In this document: positions 16,796 through 25,903 of the stretch, piece by piece | How the letters are laid out: every line of letters starts with the position of its first letter | Numbering within the stretch: position 1 is the first letter of the stretch | From: Chromatiaceae bacterium | Lineage (GTDB): Bacteria > Pseudomonadota > Gammaproteobacteria > Chromatiales > Chromatiaceae | NCBI GenBank assembly: GCA_024235415.1 | Contig: JACKML010000006.1 | Coordinates: 153,887-217,886, forward strand | Direction of reading: 5' to 3' | DNA: 64,000 bases | The notes under the pieces: model-generated | The model's input: only the letters and a program-made list of their open reading frames with translations | The model's database searches: none | Told to the model about the DNA's origin: nothing | Made by a program: the position numbers and the translations under genes

Positions 16796-16917
16796 TGCTC
16801 GGGTGGTTTGCGTTTCGGGTCCGGTTTCTGCCGCTTCCGCTCGACGTACTTGAGCGCCTGCATTGCGGCGCCGACGCTGCCGACGAGGAAGAGAATGACC
16901 AGGATGGCGATTTCCAT
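16792..16917 (-). CDS. 41-residue single-span membrane protein
   Basis: A 41-residue protein beginning MEIAILVILFLVGSVGAAMQAL and ending in a basic tail (KYVERKRQKPDPKRKPPEQ). It is one transmembrane helix with a positive, hence cytoplasmic, tail. The ATGA overlap with the receiver-like gene means the two are translationally coupled, which supports its reality despite its size. Confidence 0.5.
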   Translation of the reverse strand: MEIAILVILFLVGSVGAAMQALKYVERKRQKPDPKRKPPEQ

Positions 16918-17082
16918 TGGGCCCCGTGGCGCCTGGGCGCCTGTGCAGTTCATTCGGGCCATCATAGCCGGCAACGCCGTGCAGGCAAGTCGCCGTGCGC
17001 TCGGGGCTCCGCCACCGTCTCCCGCGTGCGAACGGTCGGCCGACTCATTACACTTCCGTGTTTTCGACGTGGAGGATTCGTC

Positions 17083-17853
17083 ATGCGTGGTGTTTGCTCG
17101 ATTGTCTCGGCCTTCTGTCTCCTGGCGTTGTCCTCGGTGCACGCCACCGACCTGGAGAAGGAGAAGCGCTGGGCCGAACAGGTGGTTGACTCGTTGCTGG
17201 ACGGCGAAGCGATATACCTTGACGACGGCCGTTCGGAATTCCTGGCCATCGAGACCGCCAGCGCCGACGCCGCGTCGCGCAAGGCGGTGGTCGTGATGCA
17301 TGGCACCGGCGTGCATCCGAACTGGCCGACCGTGGTGCAGCCGTTGCGCGTGGGCCTGACCGAATCGGGTTGGCACACGCTTGCGATCCAGATGCCGGTT
17401 CTGGCGAATGAGGCGGAACATGCGCAGTACGCAGCCATTTACGACTGGGTTCCCGGCCGCCTTGACGCGGCCATCGCCTACCTGCGTGGCAAAGGGTTCG
17501 ACAAGGTGGTGCTGGTGGCACACAGCCAGGGCTCCACAATGACTGCGTTCTACCTGAGCGGCGCGCATCAGCCGGTCGAGGGATTTGTCGCCGTGGGTAT
17601 GTCGGGAGGCATACCTGGCGGACCTATGGATACGCTTTCCCAGTTGCCGGGTCTGAAACTGCCGGTACTCGACCTGTACGGCAGCGAAGACCTGCCGGAA
17701 GTGGTGGCCAGTGCCGCGGACCGCGCCTCCCAGGCAGCCAAGGCAGGTGCCGATTACACCCAGCAAAGGGTGGCGGGCGCGGACCACTTCTTTGACGGTG
17801 AAGAGACGGAATTGCTCGATGCGGTCAACGCCTGGCTCAATCAGCGTTTCTGA
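17083..17853 (+). CDS. DUF3530 alpha/beta hydrolase, secreted
   Basis: A 256-residue protein with a signal peptide (residues 1-21) and an alpha/beta hydrolase core: the VVVMHGTGVHPNWP oxyanion loop, the nucleophile elbow AHSQGS, and a late His in GADHFFDGEETE. It resembles the DUF3530 hydrolases found in gammaproteobacteria, which have no established substrate. A GGAGG ribosome site lies 7 bp before the ATG. The long open frame to the left (from 16747) is not supported. Confidence 0.75.
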   Translation: MRGVCSIVSAFCLLALSSVHATDLEKEKRWAEQVVDSLLDGEAIYLDDGRSEFLAIETASADAASRKAVVVMHGTGVHPNWPTVVQPLRVGLTESGWHTLAIQMPVLANEAEHAQYAAIYDWVPGRLDAAIAYLRGKGFDKVVLVAHSQGSTMTAFYLSGAHQPVEGFVAVGMSGGIPGGPMDTLSQLPGLKLPVLDLYGSEDLPEVVASAADRASQAAKAGADYTQQRVAGADHFFDGEETELLDAVNAWLNQRF

Positions 17854-17871
17854 CCCGTTTTGGAAATCGAG

Positions 17872-17889
17872 AGCCGGGAGGACCCGGCT
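17872..17889. terminator. Hairpin between convergent genes
   Basis: A perfect 7-bp stem, AGCCGGG (17872-17878) and CCCGGCT (17883-17889), with loop AGGA. There is no T-run on the plus side, and only a weak one on the minus side. It is a likely termination or mRNA-stabilising structure for one or both of the flanking genes. Confidence 0.45.
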
Positions 17890-17929
17890 ACTGCAGGGCA
17901 GGCTCGATGCCGGTTGCCGCCGGCCGCGC

Positions 17930-18526
17930 TCAGCCGAGCAGTCGGCCGAGCGCGGTCTCTATTTTTTTCATCGCCTCACCAGGCAGGATGTCGAGGCCGA
18001 TCTGACCGCACATGCGGGTCAGCGAGAAGATGCCGCAGATCTCTGCAGCCTGCTGTGATCCGTGATCATCCAGAACCAGCGCATGGCGCCTGCCAGCCTG
18101 CCGCAGGCTGTTGAGGACCTGGCCCACGCTGGCGTTGCAGACATCCTCGAGTCGCAGCACCTCGATGCGACCGCGCAGCGTCATGATGTCCTGTACCAGC
18201 AGTTCCTGCGGTTGCTCACCGGTCTTGGCGGCAATCTTTTCCGGCCGACCGCTATCGAGGTCGGTAACGGTGATGATGCCCATCACGGCGCCGGTGGCGC
18301 CTGTCACCAGCAACATGCGTACGCCGAGTTTGGCCATGCGTTCGCGTGTCGCCGCCAGGGTGTTGGTGCGTTCCACGGTGAGTGCAGTGACTTTTCGCAG
18401 GTCGGTCATTGCCTGCAGGGCAGGGCTGTCGATGCCCAGGCCTCCCGGGAACTGCTGCTCCGGGCGCGCGTAGCCCGCGCCGACCGGCATGTTATGAAAA
18501 CTCAGGGCTGTGTAGTGTTGGCTCAT
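17930..18526 (-). CDS. CBS-domain protein
   Basis: A 198-residue protein with a short N-terminal extension (residues 1-35) and a tandem CBS pair. The first has ERTNTLAATRERMAKLGVRMLLVTGATGAVMGIITVTDLDSG. The second follows VQDIMTLRGRIEVLRLEDVCNASVGQVLNSLRQAGRRHALVLDDHGS ... CGIFSLTRM. CBS pairs bind adenosine nucleotides and act as regulatory modules. No enzymatic domain is attached, so its target is unknown. Confidence 0.8.
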   Translation of the reverse strand: MSQHYTALSFHNMPVGAGYARPEQQFPGGLGIDSPALQAMTDLRKVTALTVERTNTLAATRERMAKLGVRMLLVTGATGAVMGIITVTDLDSGRPEKIAAKTGEQPQELLVQDIMTLRGRIEVLRLEDVCNASVGQVLNSLRQAGRRHALVLDDHGSQQAAEICGIFSLTRMCGQIGLDILPGEAMKKIETALGRLLG

Positions 18527-18630
18527 TCGTATTGGTCCCGCGATTCCGGATGCATTCCCAGCTTAGGGTGTCGTGAGCGTCGCGCAAGGCGGTAATGTTG
18601 AAAAATCGGCTGTGCTCACTATTACGGCTG

Positions 18631-19170
18631 TCAATCAGCTACCGAACAGGCGGGCTGCAGTGCTCGGCGGCAGCGCGGGCAGTGATAACGCGCGGTACCC
18701 GCCAGCATTCGCTTGTGCCTGGTCGTGCTCAGTTCGTGTGTGGAGCAGCCACAGCGGTAGTCCCAGCGACGTTGTCGCTTCACCCGGATGCCTTCGAGCG
18801 CATAGTCGTGGCAGCGGCTTGCATCGGGGATGCCAAAATGCGCCATGACGGAACGCCACTCCGCGCCGTGCGGGCGGGTGCGCCCATGACAGGCGGCAGT
18901 GATCAGGTGGGCGACTTCGTGGGCGACCGTCCGCTCAAGGAAATCGAATTCGTGACGGCGTGCGATATCGAGGTTGTAGCGCAGTGTCGGGCGTTCGCGG
19001 CTGCACCAGCGTGCCTGTCCGGCGGCCTGTCCGCGCAGGTCAAAACGGATGACCGGATCGGGCACGGCCACCCGGTGGGCGGCACATAGGCCAGCGGCAC
19101 GCTGCAGCATCTGCTGTGTCTTGTCCCTGATGCGTGCCGCGATGGCCTGGTCAGCCGAAATGACAGACAT
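18631..19170 (-). CDS. SprT-like zinc metalloprotease family protein
   Basis: A 179-residue protein. The zincin motif is VAHEVAHLITAACHGRTRPHGAEWR (HExxH-like HEVAH plus a third ligand His). A C-terminal zinc ribbon has cysteines in YRCGCSTHE and RYHCPRCRRAL. This is the SprT/SprT-like family, related to SPRTN proteases. The start at 19170 overlaps the end of the ppnP gene by 20 bp, so they are in one operon. Confidence 0.85.
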   Translation of the reverse strand: MSVISADQAIAARIRDKTQQMLQRAAGLCAAHRVAVPDPVIRFDLRGQAAGQARWCSRERPTLRYNLDIARRHEFDFLERTVAHEVAHLITAACHGRTRPHGAEWRSVMAHFGIPDASRCHDYALEGIRVKRQRRWDYRCGCSTHELSTTRHKRMLAGTARYHCPRCRRALQPACSVAD

Positions 19171-19462
19171 AGTGCAGCGTTTGCGCAACTTCGATGTCGA
19201 AACTGCTGTCGCCCGGAACGGAAAAGCTGTCGCCGGCGCCATAGCTGCGCCACGCCTCTTCGCCGGCCAGCCGCACCTGGCATTGCCCGGCAATCACTTC
19301 CATCGTCTCCGGCGAACCGGTCGAAAAGTTCAGTGTCGACGGCAGGATCACGCCAACGGATTTGCGTTCACCCGCGTCGGTTTCGATCGTGTGGCTGACG
19401 CATTTGCCGTCGAAATAGATATTGGCATTCGGGAAAACGGAGACGTTCTTGATCGGTTCCAT
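19151..19462 (-). CDS. ppnP: Pyrimidine/purine nucleoside phosphorylase PpnP (YaiE)
   Basis: A 103-residue cupin protein with the family hallmark segments VSVFPNANIYFDGKCVSHTIE, KSVGVILPSTLNFSTGSPETMEVIAGQ and GDSFSVPGDSSFDIEV. Members cleave nucleosides to free base and ribose-1-phosphate in the cytosol. The length (103) is right for the family. It is second in an apparent operon after folE and overlaps SprT at its 3' end. Confidence 0.9.
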   Translation of the reverse strand: MEPIKNVSVFPNANIYFDGKCVSHTIETDAGERKSVGVILPSTLNFSTGSPETMEVIAGQCQVRLAGEEAWRSYGAGDSFSVPGDSSFDIEVAQTLHYVCHFG

Positions 19463-19510
19463 GGTGTGCTCTTGGCATCAGGTAAAAGGGGCGGACAGTT
19501 CCTCTGCGCC

Positions 19511-20068
19511 TTAATCGGCGATCAACTGCAGGTACTCCATTCGTGTGGCCTGGGAGTTGCGGAAGGCGCCCAACATCACGGACGTCTTCATCGTTGAATT
19601 CTGTTTTTCCACGCCGCGCATTTTCATGCACAGATGCTCGGCCTCGATGGTTACGGCGACACCGGCAGGCTGGATGACGTTACTGATGGCATCGGCGATC
19701 TGCACCGTCAGGTTTTCCTGGATCTGCAGGCGTCGCGCATACATGTCGACGATACGGGCGATTTTCGACAACCCGATCACCTTGCCGCGCGGCAGATAGG
19801 CGACGTGCGCACGACCGATGAATGGCAGCACGTGATGCTCGCACAGCGAGTACAGTTCGATGTCCTTGACGATGACCATGTCGTCGTTCTGCGTGCTGAA
19901 TACGGCGTCATTCACTACCGAGTGAAGGTCCTGATTGTAGCCGCGACACAGGAATGCCATCGCTTTCGCCGCGCGTTCCGGGGTCTTGATCAGCCCCTCC
20001 CGCTGCAGATTCTCGCCCAGGCCTTCGATGATTCCGGCGTAGTGAGCCTGGATATGGTCAATCTGCAT
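19511..20068 (-). CDS. folE: GTP cyclohydrolase I
   Basis: A 185-residue enzyme that opens GTP to 7,8-dihydroneopterin triphosphate, the first step to folate and queuosine. The zinc-binding and active-site segment is SLCEHHVLPFIGRAHVAYLPRGKVIGLSKIARIV, and the C-terminal segment has EAEHLCMKMRGVEKQNSTMKTSVMLGAFR. Cys and His ligands are all present. The length matches FolE. It is followed by ppnP with a 48-bp gap. Confidence 0.95.
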   Translation of the reverse strand: MQIDHIQAHYAGIIEGLGENLQREGLIKTPERAAKAMAFLCRGYNQDLHSVVNDAVFSTQNDDMVIVKDIELYSLCEHHVLPFIGRAHVAYLPRGKVIGLSKIARIVDMYARRLQIQENLTVQIADAISNVIQPAGVAVTIEAEHLCMKMRGVEKQNSTMKTSVMLGAFRNSQATRMEYLQLIAD

Positions 20069-20189
20069 GTGGTCCCCGTTGCCGACACCGCGGCTGCGTG
20101 TAGTTCGCCGTTACTTTAACGGCCACACGACCGGGAATCCATGTTGCATTTCTGTGGTTGGCGATCCGGCGGCGGATGCCGGAGCTGCG

Positions 20190-20513
20190 CTAAAGAAACA
20201 GACCGATCACAATGAAAAACGTCGCCAGAATGGCCAGTATGATCGCAGAGGATTTCCAGTTGTTGTAGTTCAGGTACAAGGGGTTGTTGTGCGGGATGAC
20301 GACAGCCAGCAAGGCACCAACCGCGCAGACCCCGCCAACAATGAAAGAGAACTTCTGGAGCCATTCGCGTTTGAATCCTGATGACCCGCTGAATCCGCCT
20401 CCGATGGTTTCAAACTTGTTGGCCAGCGCCGGATCGGCAATGAACAGCAGCAGGATACCACTGAGCAATGCGAGCCAGGGTGCTGACGAGGCGGGGCCGA
20501 ACAGACGTGTCAT
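20190..20513 (-). CDS. Membrane protein, three helices, unknown
   Basis: A 107-residue protein with three hydrophobic segments: a leader (LFGPASSAPWLALLSGILLLFIADPALA), FSFIVGGVCAVGALLAVVIP, and SSAIILAILATFFIVIGLFL. The N-terminal segment may be a cleaved signal ending ALA. The start codon overlaps the stop of the GGDEF-EAL gene by four bases, so the two are co-translated. Confidence 0.6.
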   Translation of the reverse strand: MTRLFGPASSAPWLALLSGILLLFIADPALANKFETIGGGFSGSSGFKREWLQKFSFIVGGVCAVGALLAVVIPHNNPLYLNYNNWKSSAIILAILATFFIVIGLFL

Positions 20514-22762
20514 TTCGTGTCGCATAGTCGTTCAAGACGCATCTGGCCGCGTCCAAGCAAGTCGCTGATTGCTTCCGCCGGCATGGGCCTGCCGTGCAGA
20601 AAGCCCTGCAAATGGTCGCATTGACTATTGCAGAGGAAACGCTGCTGGGCTTCTGTCTCCACCCCTTCGGCCACAACCTCGAGTCCGAGGGTATGCGCCA
20701 TCAGGATGATGGCCTTGACGATTGCCGCGTCGTTTTGGTCGTCCGGCAGGTCATTGATAAAGGAGCGATCGATCTTCAGTTTGCCTATAGGCAGGAGTTT
20801 CAGCTGACTGAGCGAAGAATGGCCGGTGCCGAAATCGTCCATGGTGATCCGGAGACCCAGCTCGGTACGCATGTCGGCCAGTTGCTGAAGGGACGAGCCG
20901 TCGTCCCCGACCAGGAGTGTCTCGGTCACTTCGAACTCGAAAAACTCAGCGGGGAATCCGCTTTGCCGAAAGATCTCTTTCAATCTTGTCGTGCAGTCCG
21001 TGCGCAGCTGATAGGGCGACAGGTTGACGGCGAGAATGAAATCGCAATGACCGGCATCGCGCCAGACCTTGGCCTGGGTACAGGCGGTTTCGGTCACCCA
21101 GGCACCGAGCTCGGTAATCATTCCGGTCTCTTCGGCAACCGGGATGAATTCATTGGGTGGCACCATGCCGCGCTTGGGGTGTTGCCAGCGCAGCAATGCC
21201 TCGACAGCGACCAGACGGCCATCCTTCGCATCGAATTGCGGCTGGTAATGCAACAGGAACTCGTGATTGACCAGGCCGCGGCGCAGGTCGTGCTCCATGT
21301 CCAGGCGTTGCTGGATCGCGTGCGTCAGCTCGGGGGCATAAAAGGCGAGGCGGTTCCTGCCCAGGGCCTTGGCCTGGTACATCGCCGCATCGGCATGTTG
21401 CAGCAGGGTATCCGGGGCCGTCGCATCCTGCGGATAGAGACTGATGCCAATACTGGCTGTCGCGAACAGGGTCTTGCCTCGGATTGTCACTGGAACGGAA
21501 AGGCGCTCGATGATCCGTTCCGCGATGAGGCGCGCACTGTTCGCATCAATAATACCCTCCGTGACGACAACGAACTCATCGCCTCCCAGTCGCGCTACCG
21601 TATCGTCTTCCTTGACCGAGCTGCGCAGGCGCCTGGCTACCTCCTGTAATAGTTCGTCGCCCACCTGGTGACCCAGGGTGTCGTTGATGTTCTTGAATCG
21701 ATCGAGATCGATAAACATCACGGCGATGCTGGTTTCGGTGCGGTGGGCGCGTTGCACCGCGTGCTCCAGTCGCGCGTTCAGCAGCAGGCGGTTGGGCAAA
21801 TCGCTCAGTGCGTCATGGTGGGCCATCTGCCATAGCTTGCGCTCGGAGTCTTTCGTGTCGGTGATGTCGGCAAACACAGAGACATGTTGACAGGCACTGC
21901 CGTCCGGACCGCGAACGGCCTTTACCGACAGCCACTGGGGATAGACGTCACCATTTTTCCTGCGGTTCCAGATTTCACCCAGCCATTCGCCGCGCTGTCC
22001 CAGGGATTGATAGAAGTCCCGGTAGAATTCGGCGCCCTGGTGACCTGAGTTGAGCAGCCTAGGAGTCTCTCCAATCGCCTCCTCGGCGCGGTAGCCCGTG
22101 ATGCGTTCGAAGGCCTGATTGACCTGGACGATACGGTGCCTGGCGTCCGTTACCATGACGCCTTCGCGCATGTGTTCGAAGGCGATGCCGGCGGTGAGTA
22201 GTCGTTGTGCCTGGCGATCGCGCTCCAACACGATGCCGGCGAGATAGCTGCCAGTATCCAGCAGGCGTCTGTGAAACGGATCCGGGGGACGGGTCTGAAA
22301 ACTGGTCAGGGCGAACGAACCGACCACGTCGTCGTCGGCGACCTTGATCGGCATTGACCAGCAGGCCTGCATGTTGAATCGCTTTGCGACATCCATAAAG
22401 CGCGCCCAGCGCACATCGGTCAGGATGTTGTTGACAAAGACGGGTTCACGCTTGAATACCGCGGTGCCACACGATCCGGCATCCGGGCCGGGCTGCAGCC
22501 CGTTCAGGGCCTCGATCGCCTCGTGTGGAATGCTCGGTGCTGCGCGCACCTCGAGATGGCTGCGGCTCTGATCCAGCAACATGATCGAGGCGACCGAATT
22601 ATCGACCATGGCCTCGGCCAACAGGCACAGACTGTTGAGAATCTCAATCGTCGGCCGGTCGAGCGTAATCATCTCCAGGGCATCGCGCTGAAATTGCAGC
22701 AACTGTTCCATCTGCGGATGCGCGATGGCGGGATCCTGTCTTTCGTGGTGTGTTGCGGTCAT
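20510..22762 (-). CDS. GAF-PAS-GGDEF-EAL protein (c-di-GMP turnover)
   Basis: A 750-residue protein. Residues 15-175 form a GAF sensor (SICL...; AGSCGTAVFKREPVFVNNI). Residues 190-310 are a PAS domain with the PAC motif. Residues 320-475 are a GGDEF domain with the active site LGGDEF intact, so diguanylate cyclase activity is possible. Residues 490-745 are an EAL domain with EALLRW and the catalytic segment TMDDFGTGHSSLSQLK, so phosphodiesterase activity is also possible. Which dominates cannot be told from sequence. No transmembrane segment is present; it is cytoplasmic. Confidence 0.9.
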   Translation of the reverse strand: MTATHHERQDPAIAHPQMEQLLQFQRDALEMITLDRPTIEILNSLCLLAEAMVDNSVASIMLLDQSRSHLEVRAAPSIPHEAIEALNGLQPGPDAGSCGTAVFKREPVFVNNILTDVRWARFMDVAKRFNMQACWSMPIKVADDDVVGSFALTSFQTRPPDPFHRRLLDTGSYLAGIVLERDRQAQRLLTAGIAFEHMREGVMVTDARHRIVQVNQAFERITGYRAEEAIGETPRLLNSGHQGAEFYRDFYQSLGQRGEWLGEIWNRRKNGDVYPQWLSVKAVRGPDGSACQHVSVFADITDTKDSERKLWQMAHHDALSDLPNRLLLNARLEHAVQRAHRTETSIAVMFIDLDRFKNINDTLGHQVGDELLQEVARRLRSSVKEDDTVARLGGDEFVVVTEGIIDANSARLIAERIIERLSVPVTIRGKTLFATASIGISLYPQDATAPDTLLQHADAAMYQAKALGRNRLAFYAPELTHAIQQRLDMEHDLRRGLVNHEFLLHYQPQFDAKDGRLVAVEALLRWQHPKRGMVPPNEFIPVAEETGMITELGAWVTETACTQAKVWRDAGHCDFILAVNLSPYQLRTDCTTRLKEIFRQSGFPAEFFEFEVTETLLVGDDGSSLQQLADMRTELGLRITMDDFGTGHSSLSQLKLLPIGKLKIDRSFINDLPDDQNDAAIVKAIILMAHTLGLEVVAEGVETEAQQRFLCNSQCDHLQGFLHGRPMPAEAISDLLGRGQMRLERLCDTK

Positions 22763-22996
22763 GGTCTTGATGGTTGACGCATCTGGCCTATCGGGTATCG
22801 GCAGGGACGTTGAATGTTGAACGATAATTCAAGAAAGCATTCGTATTGCACCTATCGGTGGCCGCATCCGGTGTGGTGTCGCAAAACAAAGAAAAGGGCC
22901 AGACCCGCAGACGCAGGTGGCCCAATGATACAGCTTTTCTAATGGCGACCGTCCCTGTCGCTTATTTCCCGATGCCCACACCTTCTGCTGGAGAAG

Positions 22997-23209
22997 TCAT
23001 TTGGGCGCGCCGGCGCTCAAAAAAACGGCTTGGGACCAACCCTGACTGCAACGCACCGAACTGCCGACGCGGCGCAGTGTGCATTCGCCGGGCTGGGTAA
23101 CTGTCTGGTTGGCGCCACATGCCGGGCACTGATGCCAGGTCTGTCGCACATGTCCTTCGGAAAGGCTGTCGGTCAACCGCATCACAGTGTGACAACGATG
23201 ACATCGCAT
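22997..23209 (-). CDS. Small zinc-ribbon protein following nrdB
   Basis: A 70-residue protein with cysteine pairs MRCHRCHTVM and HQCPACGAN plus two further cysteines (EC, RC). This is a zinc-ribbon pattern, perhaps with a disulfide. The ribosome site AGGAG with a suitable spacer is excellent, and the gap to the nrdB stop is only 27 bp, so it belongs to the reductase operon. It is absent from the usual nrdAB descriptions; I cannot name it. Confidence 0.6.
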   Translation of the reverse strand: MRCHRCHTVMRLTDSLSEGHVRQTWHQCPACGANQTVTQPGECTLRRVGSSVRCSQGWSQAVFLSAGAPK

Positions 23210-23236
23210 TTTTTTCTCCTGGCGCCGGTCGGAAGC

Positions 23237-24544
23237 TCAATCCCAATTGAGTGCGCCACCGGTCTGATACTCGGTGACACGGGTCTCGAAAAAGTTCTTT
23301 TCCTTTTGCAGATCCAGTACCTCGGACATCCACGGGAACGGGTTTGTGGCGCCGGGGTACTGTTCCGGCAGGCCGATCTGCGAGCATCGGCGATTGGCGA
23401 TGAACTGCAGGTATTCCTCGAACATCGGGGCATTCAGCCCGAGCACACCGCGCGGCATGGTGTCATAGGCATATTGTGTCTCCAGTGTGATGGCGTCGCG
23501 GATCATCTTGACGATCTCGGCCTTGAACGCATCGGTCCACAGGTGCGGGTTCTCGATCTTGATCTGATTGATCATGTCGATTCCGAAGTTCATATGCATC
23601 GATTCGTCACGCAGGATGTATTGGAACTGCTCTGCAGTACCGGTCATCTTGTTGCGTCGACCCATGCTGAGTAGCTGGGTGAATCCGACGTAGAAGAAGA
23701 TCCCTTCGAATATCACATAGAAGGCGACCAGTTCACGCAGCAGTTTCTGGTCATTTTCCGGTGTGCCGGTGTGAAAGTGGGGATCGGCCAGATGCCGGGT
23801 GAAGGGCAGCGCCCACTCGGCCTTGCGTGCCACCGCCGGCACCTCGCGGTACATGTTGAACACCTCACCTTCGTCCAGTCCCAGTGACTCGATGATGTAC
23901 TGGTAGGCGTGTGTGTGCACCGCCTCCTCGAAGGCCTGGCGCAGCAGATACTGGCGGCATTCCGGGTTGGTGATGTGGCGGTACACGGCGAGCACGAGGT
24001 TGTTCGCGACCAGCGAGTCGGCGGTGGAAAAGAAGCCGAGGTTGCGCTTGATAATGGTGCGTTCATCATCGCTGAGACCATTCGGATCTTTCCACAGCTG
24101 GATGTCTGCGTTCATGTTGATCTCTTGGGGCATCCAGTGATTGGCGCAGCCATCGAGATACTTCTGCCACGCCCACTCGTACTTGAACGGGACCAGCTGG
24201 TTGAGATCGGCATGACAGTTGATGATTCTCTTGTCATCGACGCGGATGCGCCCTGCGCCCATCTGTAATGCCTCAAGGCCGGTTGCGCCGGTATCACCTG
24301 GGGCGGCTAATGCGGCGTCGGCAATCCCTTGCGGATTGGGATCGACGCTGGGTGCGGCGCCGGCAGTCGTCATCAGTCGGTCATTGTCGATCAGCCCATC
24401 GCCCGCCCTGGGGGGCTGGGTGGTCTCGTGTGACCGGAGCACATCCGCAGGGTCATGGCTGTGCAGGGCCTTGTTCGGTGGGGCCTTGCGCTGTGCCGTT
24501 GGCGGGTGCGCGGCCGTTTTCAGTGGATTATCCCAGTTGTGCAT
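23237..24544 (-). CDS. nrdB: Ribonucleotide reductase beta subunit (first copy, long N terminus)
   Basis: A 435-residue class I radical-generating subunit. The dinuclear metal ligands are visible: Asp in FFSTADSLVANN, Glu and His in EEAVHTHAYQY (with the Tyr four residues after the His, as for the radical Tyr of E. coli NrdB), Glu in IFEGIFFYVGF, and Glu/His in RDESMHMNFGI. The C-terminal tail NFFETRVTEYQTGGALNWD would dock on NrdA. The first ~100 residues are Pro/Ala/Asp-rich low-complexity sequence not seen in standard ~350-residue NrdB. It is third in the operon after nrdA and a second nrdB. Confidence 0.9.
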   Translation of the reverse strand: MHNWDNPLKTAAHPPTAQRKAPPNKALHSHDPADVLRSHETTQPPRAGDGLIDNDRLMTTAGAAPSVDPNPQGIADAALAAPGDTGATGLEALQMGAGRIRVDDKRIINCHADLNQLVPFKYEWAWQKYLDGCANHWMPQEINMNADIQLWKDPNGLSDDERTIIKRNLGFFSTADSLVANNLVLAVYRHITNPECRQYLLRQAFEEAVHTHAYQYIIESLGLDEGEVFNMYREVPAVARKAEWALPFTRHLADPHFHTGTPENDQKLLRELVAFYVIFEGIFFYVGFTQLLSMGRRNKMTGTAEQFQYILRDESMHMNFGIDMINQIKIENPHLWTDAFKAEIVKMIRDAITLETQYAYDTMPRGVLGLNAPMFEEYLQFIANRRCSQIGLPEQYPGATNPFPWMSEVLDLQKEKNFFETRVTEYQTGGALNWD

Positions 24545-24741
24545 CTCTATCCCCCTGCGCGTGCCTGTAACCGCCTGGTCGGTGATGCCCGGTACGGCAG
24601 CGGAGACCCGCCAAGCCGCGCGTTGTATGGTGCCGGAGTGACCCCAGTCCCCCTTTGGTGGTGGTCTGTGACATTGAAAATGTCGGGCGAGAGTTCTTGT
24701 GGCCCCTCCAGCATTGACTTGCTATGCGGCGGTCGTCCGCT

Positions 24742-25872
24742 TCATTCCCACTTCAGGCCACCGGCCTGATACTCGGTGACGCGTGTCTCGAAGAAGTTCT
24801 TTTCCTTGCGCAGATTCGCCTGTTCGTCGAGCCAGGCGAGTGTCGGCTCGGCCCCGGGATAGGGCTCGTCAAGGCCGAGGCTGCGGGCGCGCCTGTTGGC
24901 GATGAAGCGGAACTGCCCGACGTGGTCTTCCTTGCTGTAGCCAAGGATCGGGTCGCGCAGGATGTAGCCGGCATAGGCCTCTTCGGCAGCCTCGCACTCG
25001 GCCCACATCTCGGCGACCGCCTTCGCGTCCGGGCGGATGTCTTCCTCGAGCATGATCTGTTTGGCGACACGGATGCCGAAAGAGGCATGCAGCACCTCGT
25101 CGCGCATGATGTACTGCAGCTGCTCTGCGGTGCCTTTCATCAGGCCGCGCCGCTGCAGTGCGAAGATCGGACTGAAGCCGTTGTAGAACCAGCAGCCCTC
25201 GAAGATGCCGGCAAAGAAGATGTAGGCCATCAGGAAATTCTGCAACTCGTCACGATCGGTAAGGTCGATATCGGCCCGCAGGATCGAGTTCAGGCGGCGG
25301 TTGGCGATCTGGATCTTGCCGTTGATCTCCGGCACCACCCGATAGCGGTTGTAGATCTCGCCCTGATTGAGACCGATGGTCTCAATACAGTGCTGGTAGG
25401 TCCATGTGTGCAGTGCCTCCTCGTAGACCTGGCGCGCCTGGTAGATCTGCAACTCGGGTGCAGACATCTTCTCCATCACCGCAAGGCCGATGTTGCGCAT
25501 CGCCAGGATGTCCGACGTGGTCAGGTAGGACAGCACGTTCTCGTACACATGGCGCTCTTCCAGCGTCAGCTTGTGATGATAGTCGTGCACGTCCTGGGCC
25601 ATGCCGATATCCAGCGGCGTCCAGTGGTTGCGGTTGGCGTTGAGGAAATACTCCCACGCCCACGGGTACTTGAACGGCGCCAGCTGGTTGATGTCGGTCA
25701 TGCCATTGATGACACGCTTGTCATCGGGGTTGACCGGGCGCACATCGACTTTCGCCGGTGCCTTCTTGCCGGCGGGTGGTGCGTCTTCTTCCGCCAGTAC
25801 CGGATTGGCTGCCGGATTGGGCATTTTGACCTGTCGGCCGATGGGTGCGAGTGGATCGTCCCAATTCATCAT
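24742..25872 (-). CDS. nrdB: Ribonucleotide reductase beta subunit (second copy)
   Basis: A 376-residue protein of the same family but clearly divergent from its neighbour. Ligands are again complete: Asp in LTTSDILAMRNIG, Glu/His/Tyr in EEALHTWTYQH, Glu in IFEGCWFYNGF and RDEVLHASFGI. The C-terminal docking tail is nearly the same (NFFETRVTEYQAGGLKWE). It lies 31 bp after the nrdA stop and 197 bp before the other nrdB. Whether the two form hetero- or homodimers cannot be told from sequence. Confidence 0.9.
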   Translation of the reverse strand: MMNWDDPLAPIGRQVKMPNPAANPVLAEEDAPPAGKKAPAKVDVRPVNPDDKRVINGMTDINQLAPFKYPWAWEYFLNANRNHWTPLDIGMAQDVHDYHHKLTLEERHVYENVLSYLTTSDILAMRNIGLAVMEKMSAPELQIYQARQVYEEALHTWTYQHCIETIGLNQGEIYNRYRVVPEINGKIQIANRRLNSILRADIDLTDRDELQNFLMAYIFFAGIFEGCWFYNGFSPIFALQRRGLMKGTAEQLQYIMRDEVLHASFGIRVAKQIMLEEDIRPDAKAVAEMWAECEAAEEAYAGYILRDPILGYSKEDHVGQFRFIANRRARSLGLDEPYPGAEPTLAWLDEQANLRKEKNFFETRVTEYQAGGLKWE

Positions 25873-25903
25873 GCTGTTTGCTCCTGATGGTTGCCGGCCG
25901 GGG

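Noticed and set aside
16747..17082. Long upstream extension of the DUF3530 hydrolase gene (112 extra codons).
   Set aside because: The signal peptide and a GGAGG site both begin at 17083; the extension overlaps two genes on the other strand.
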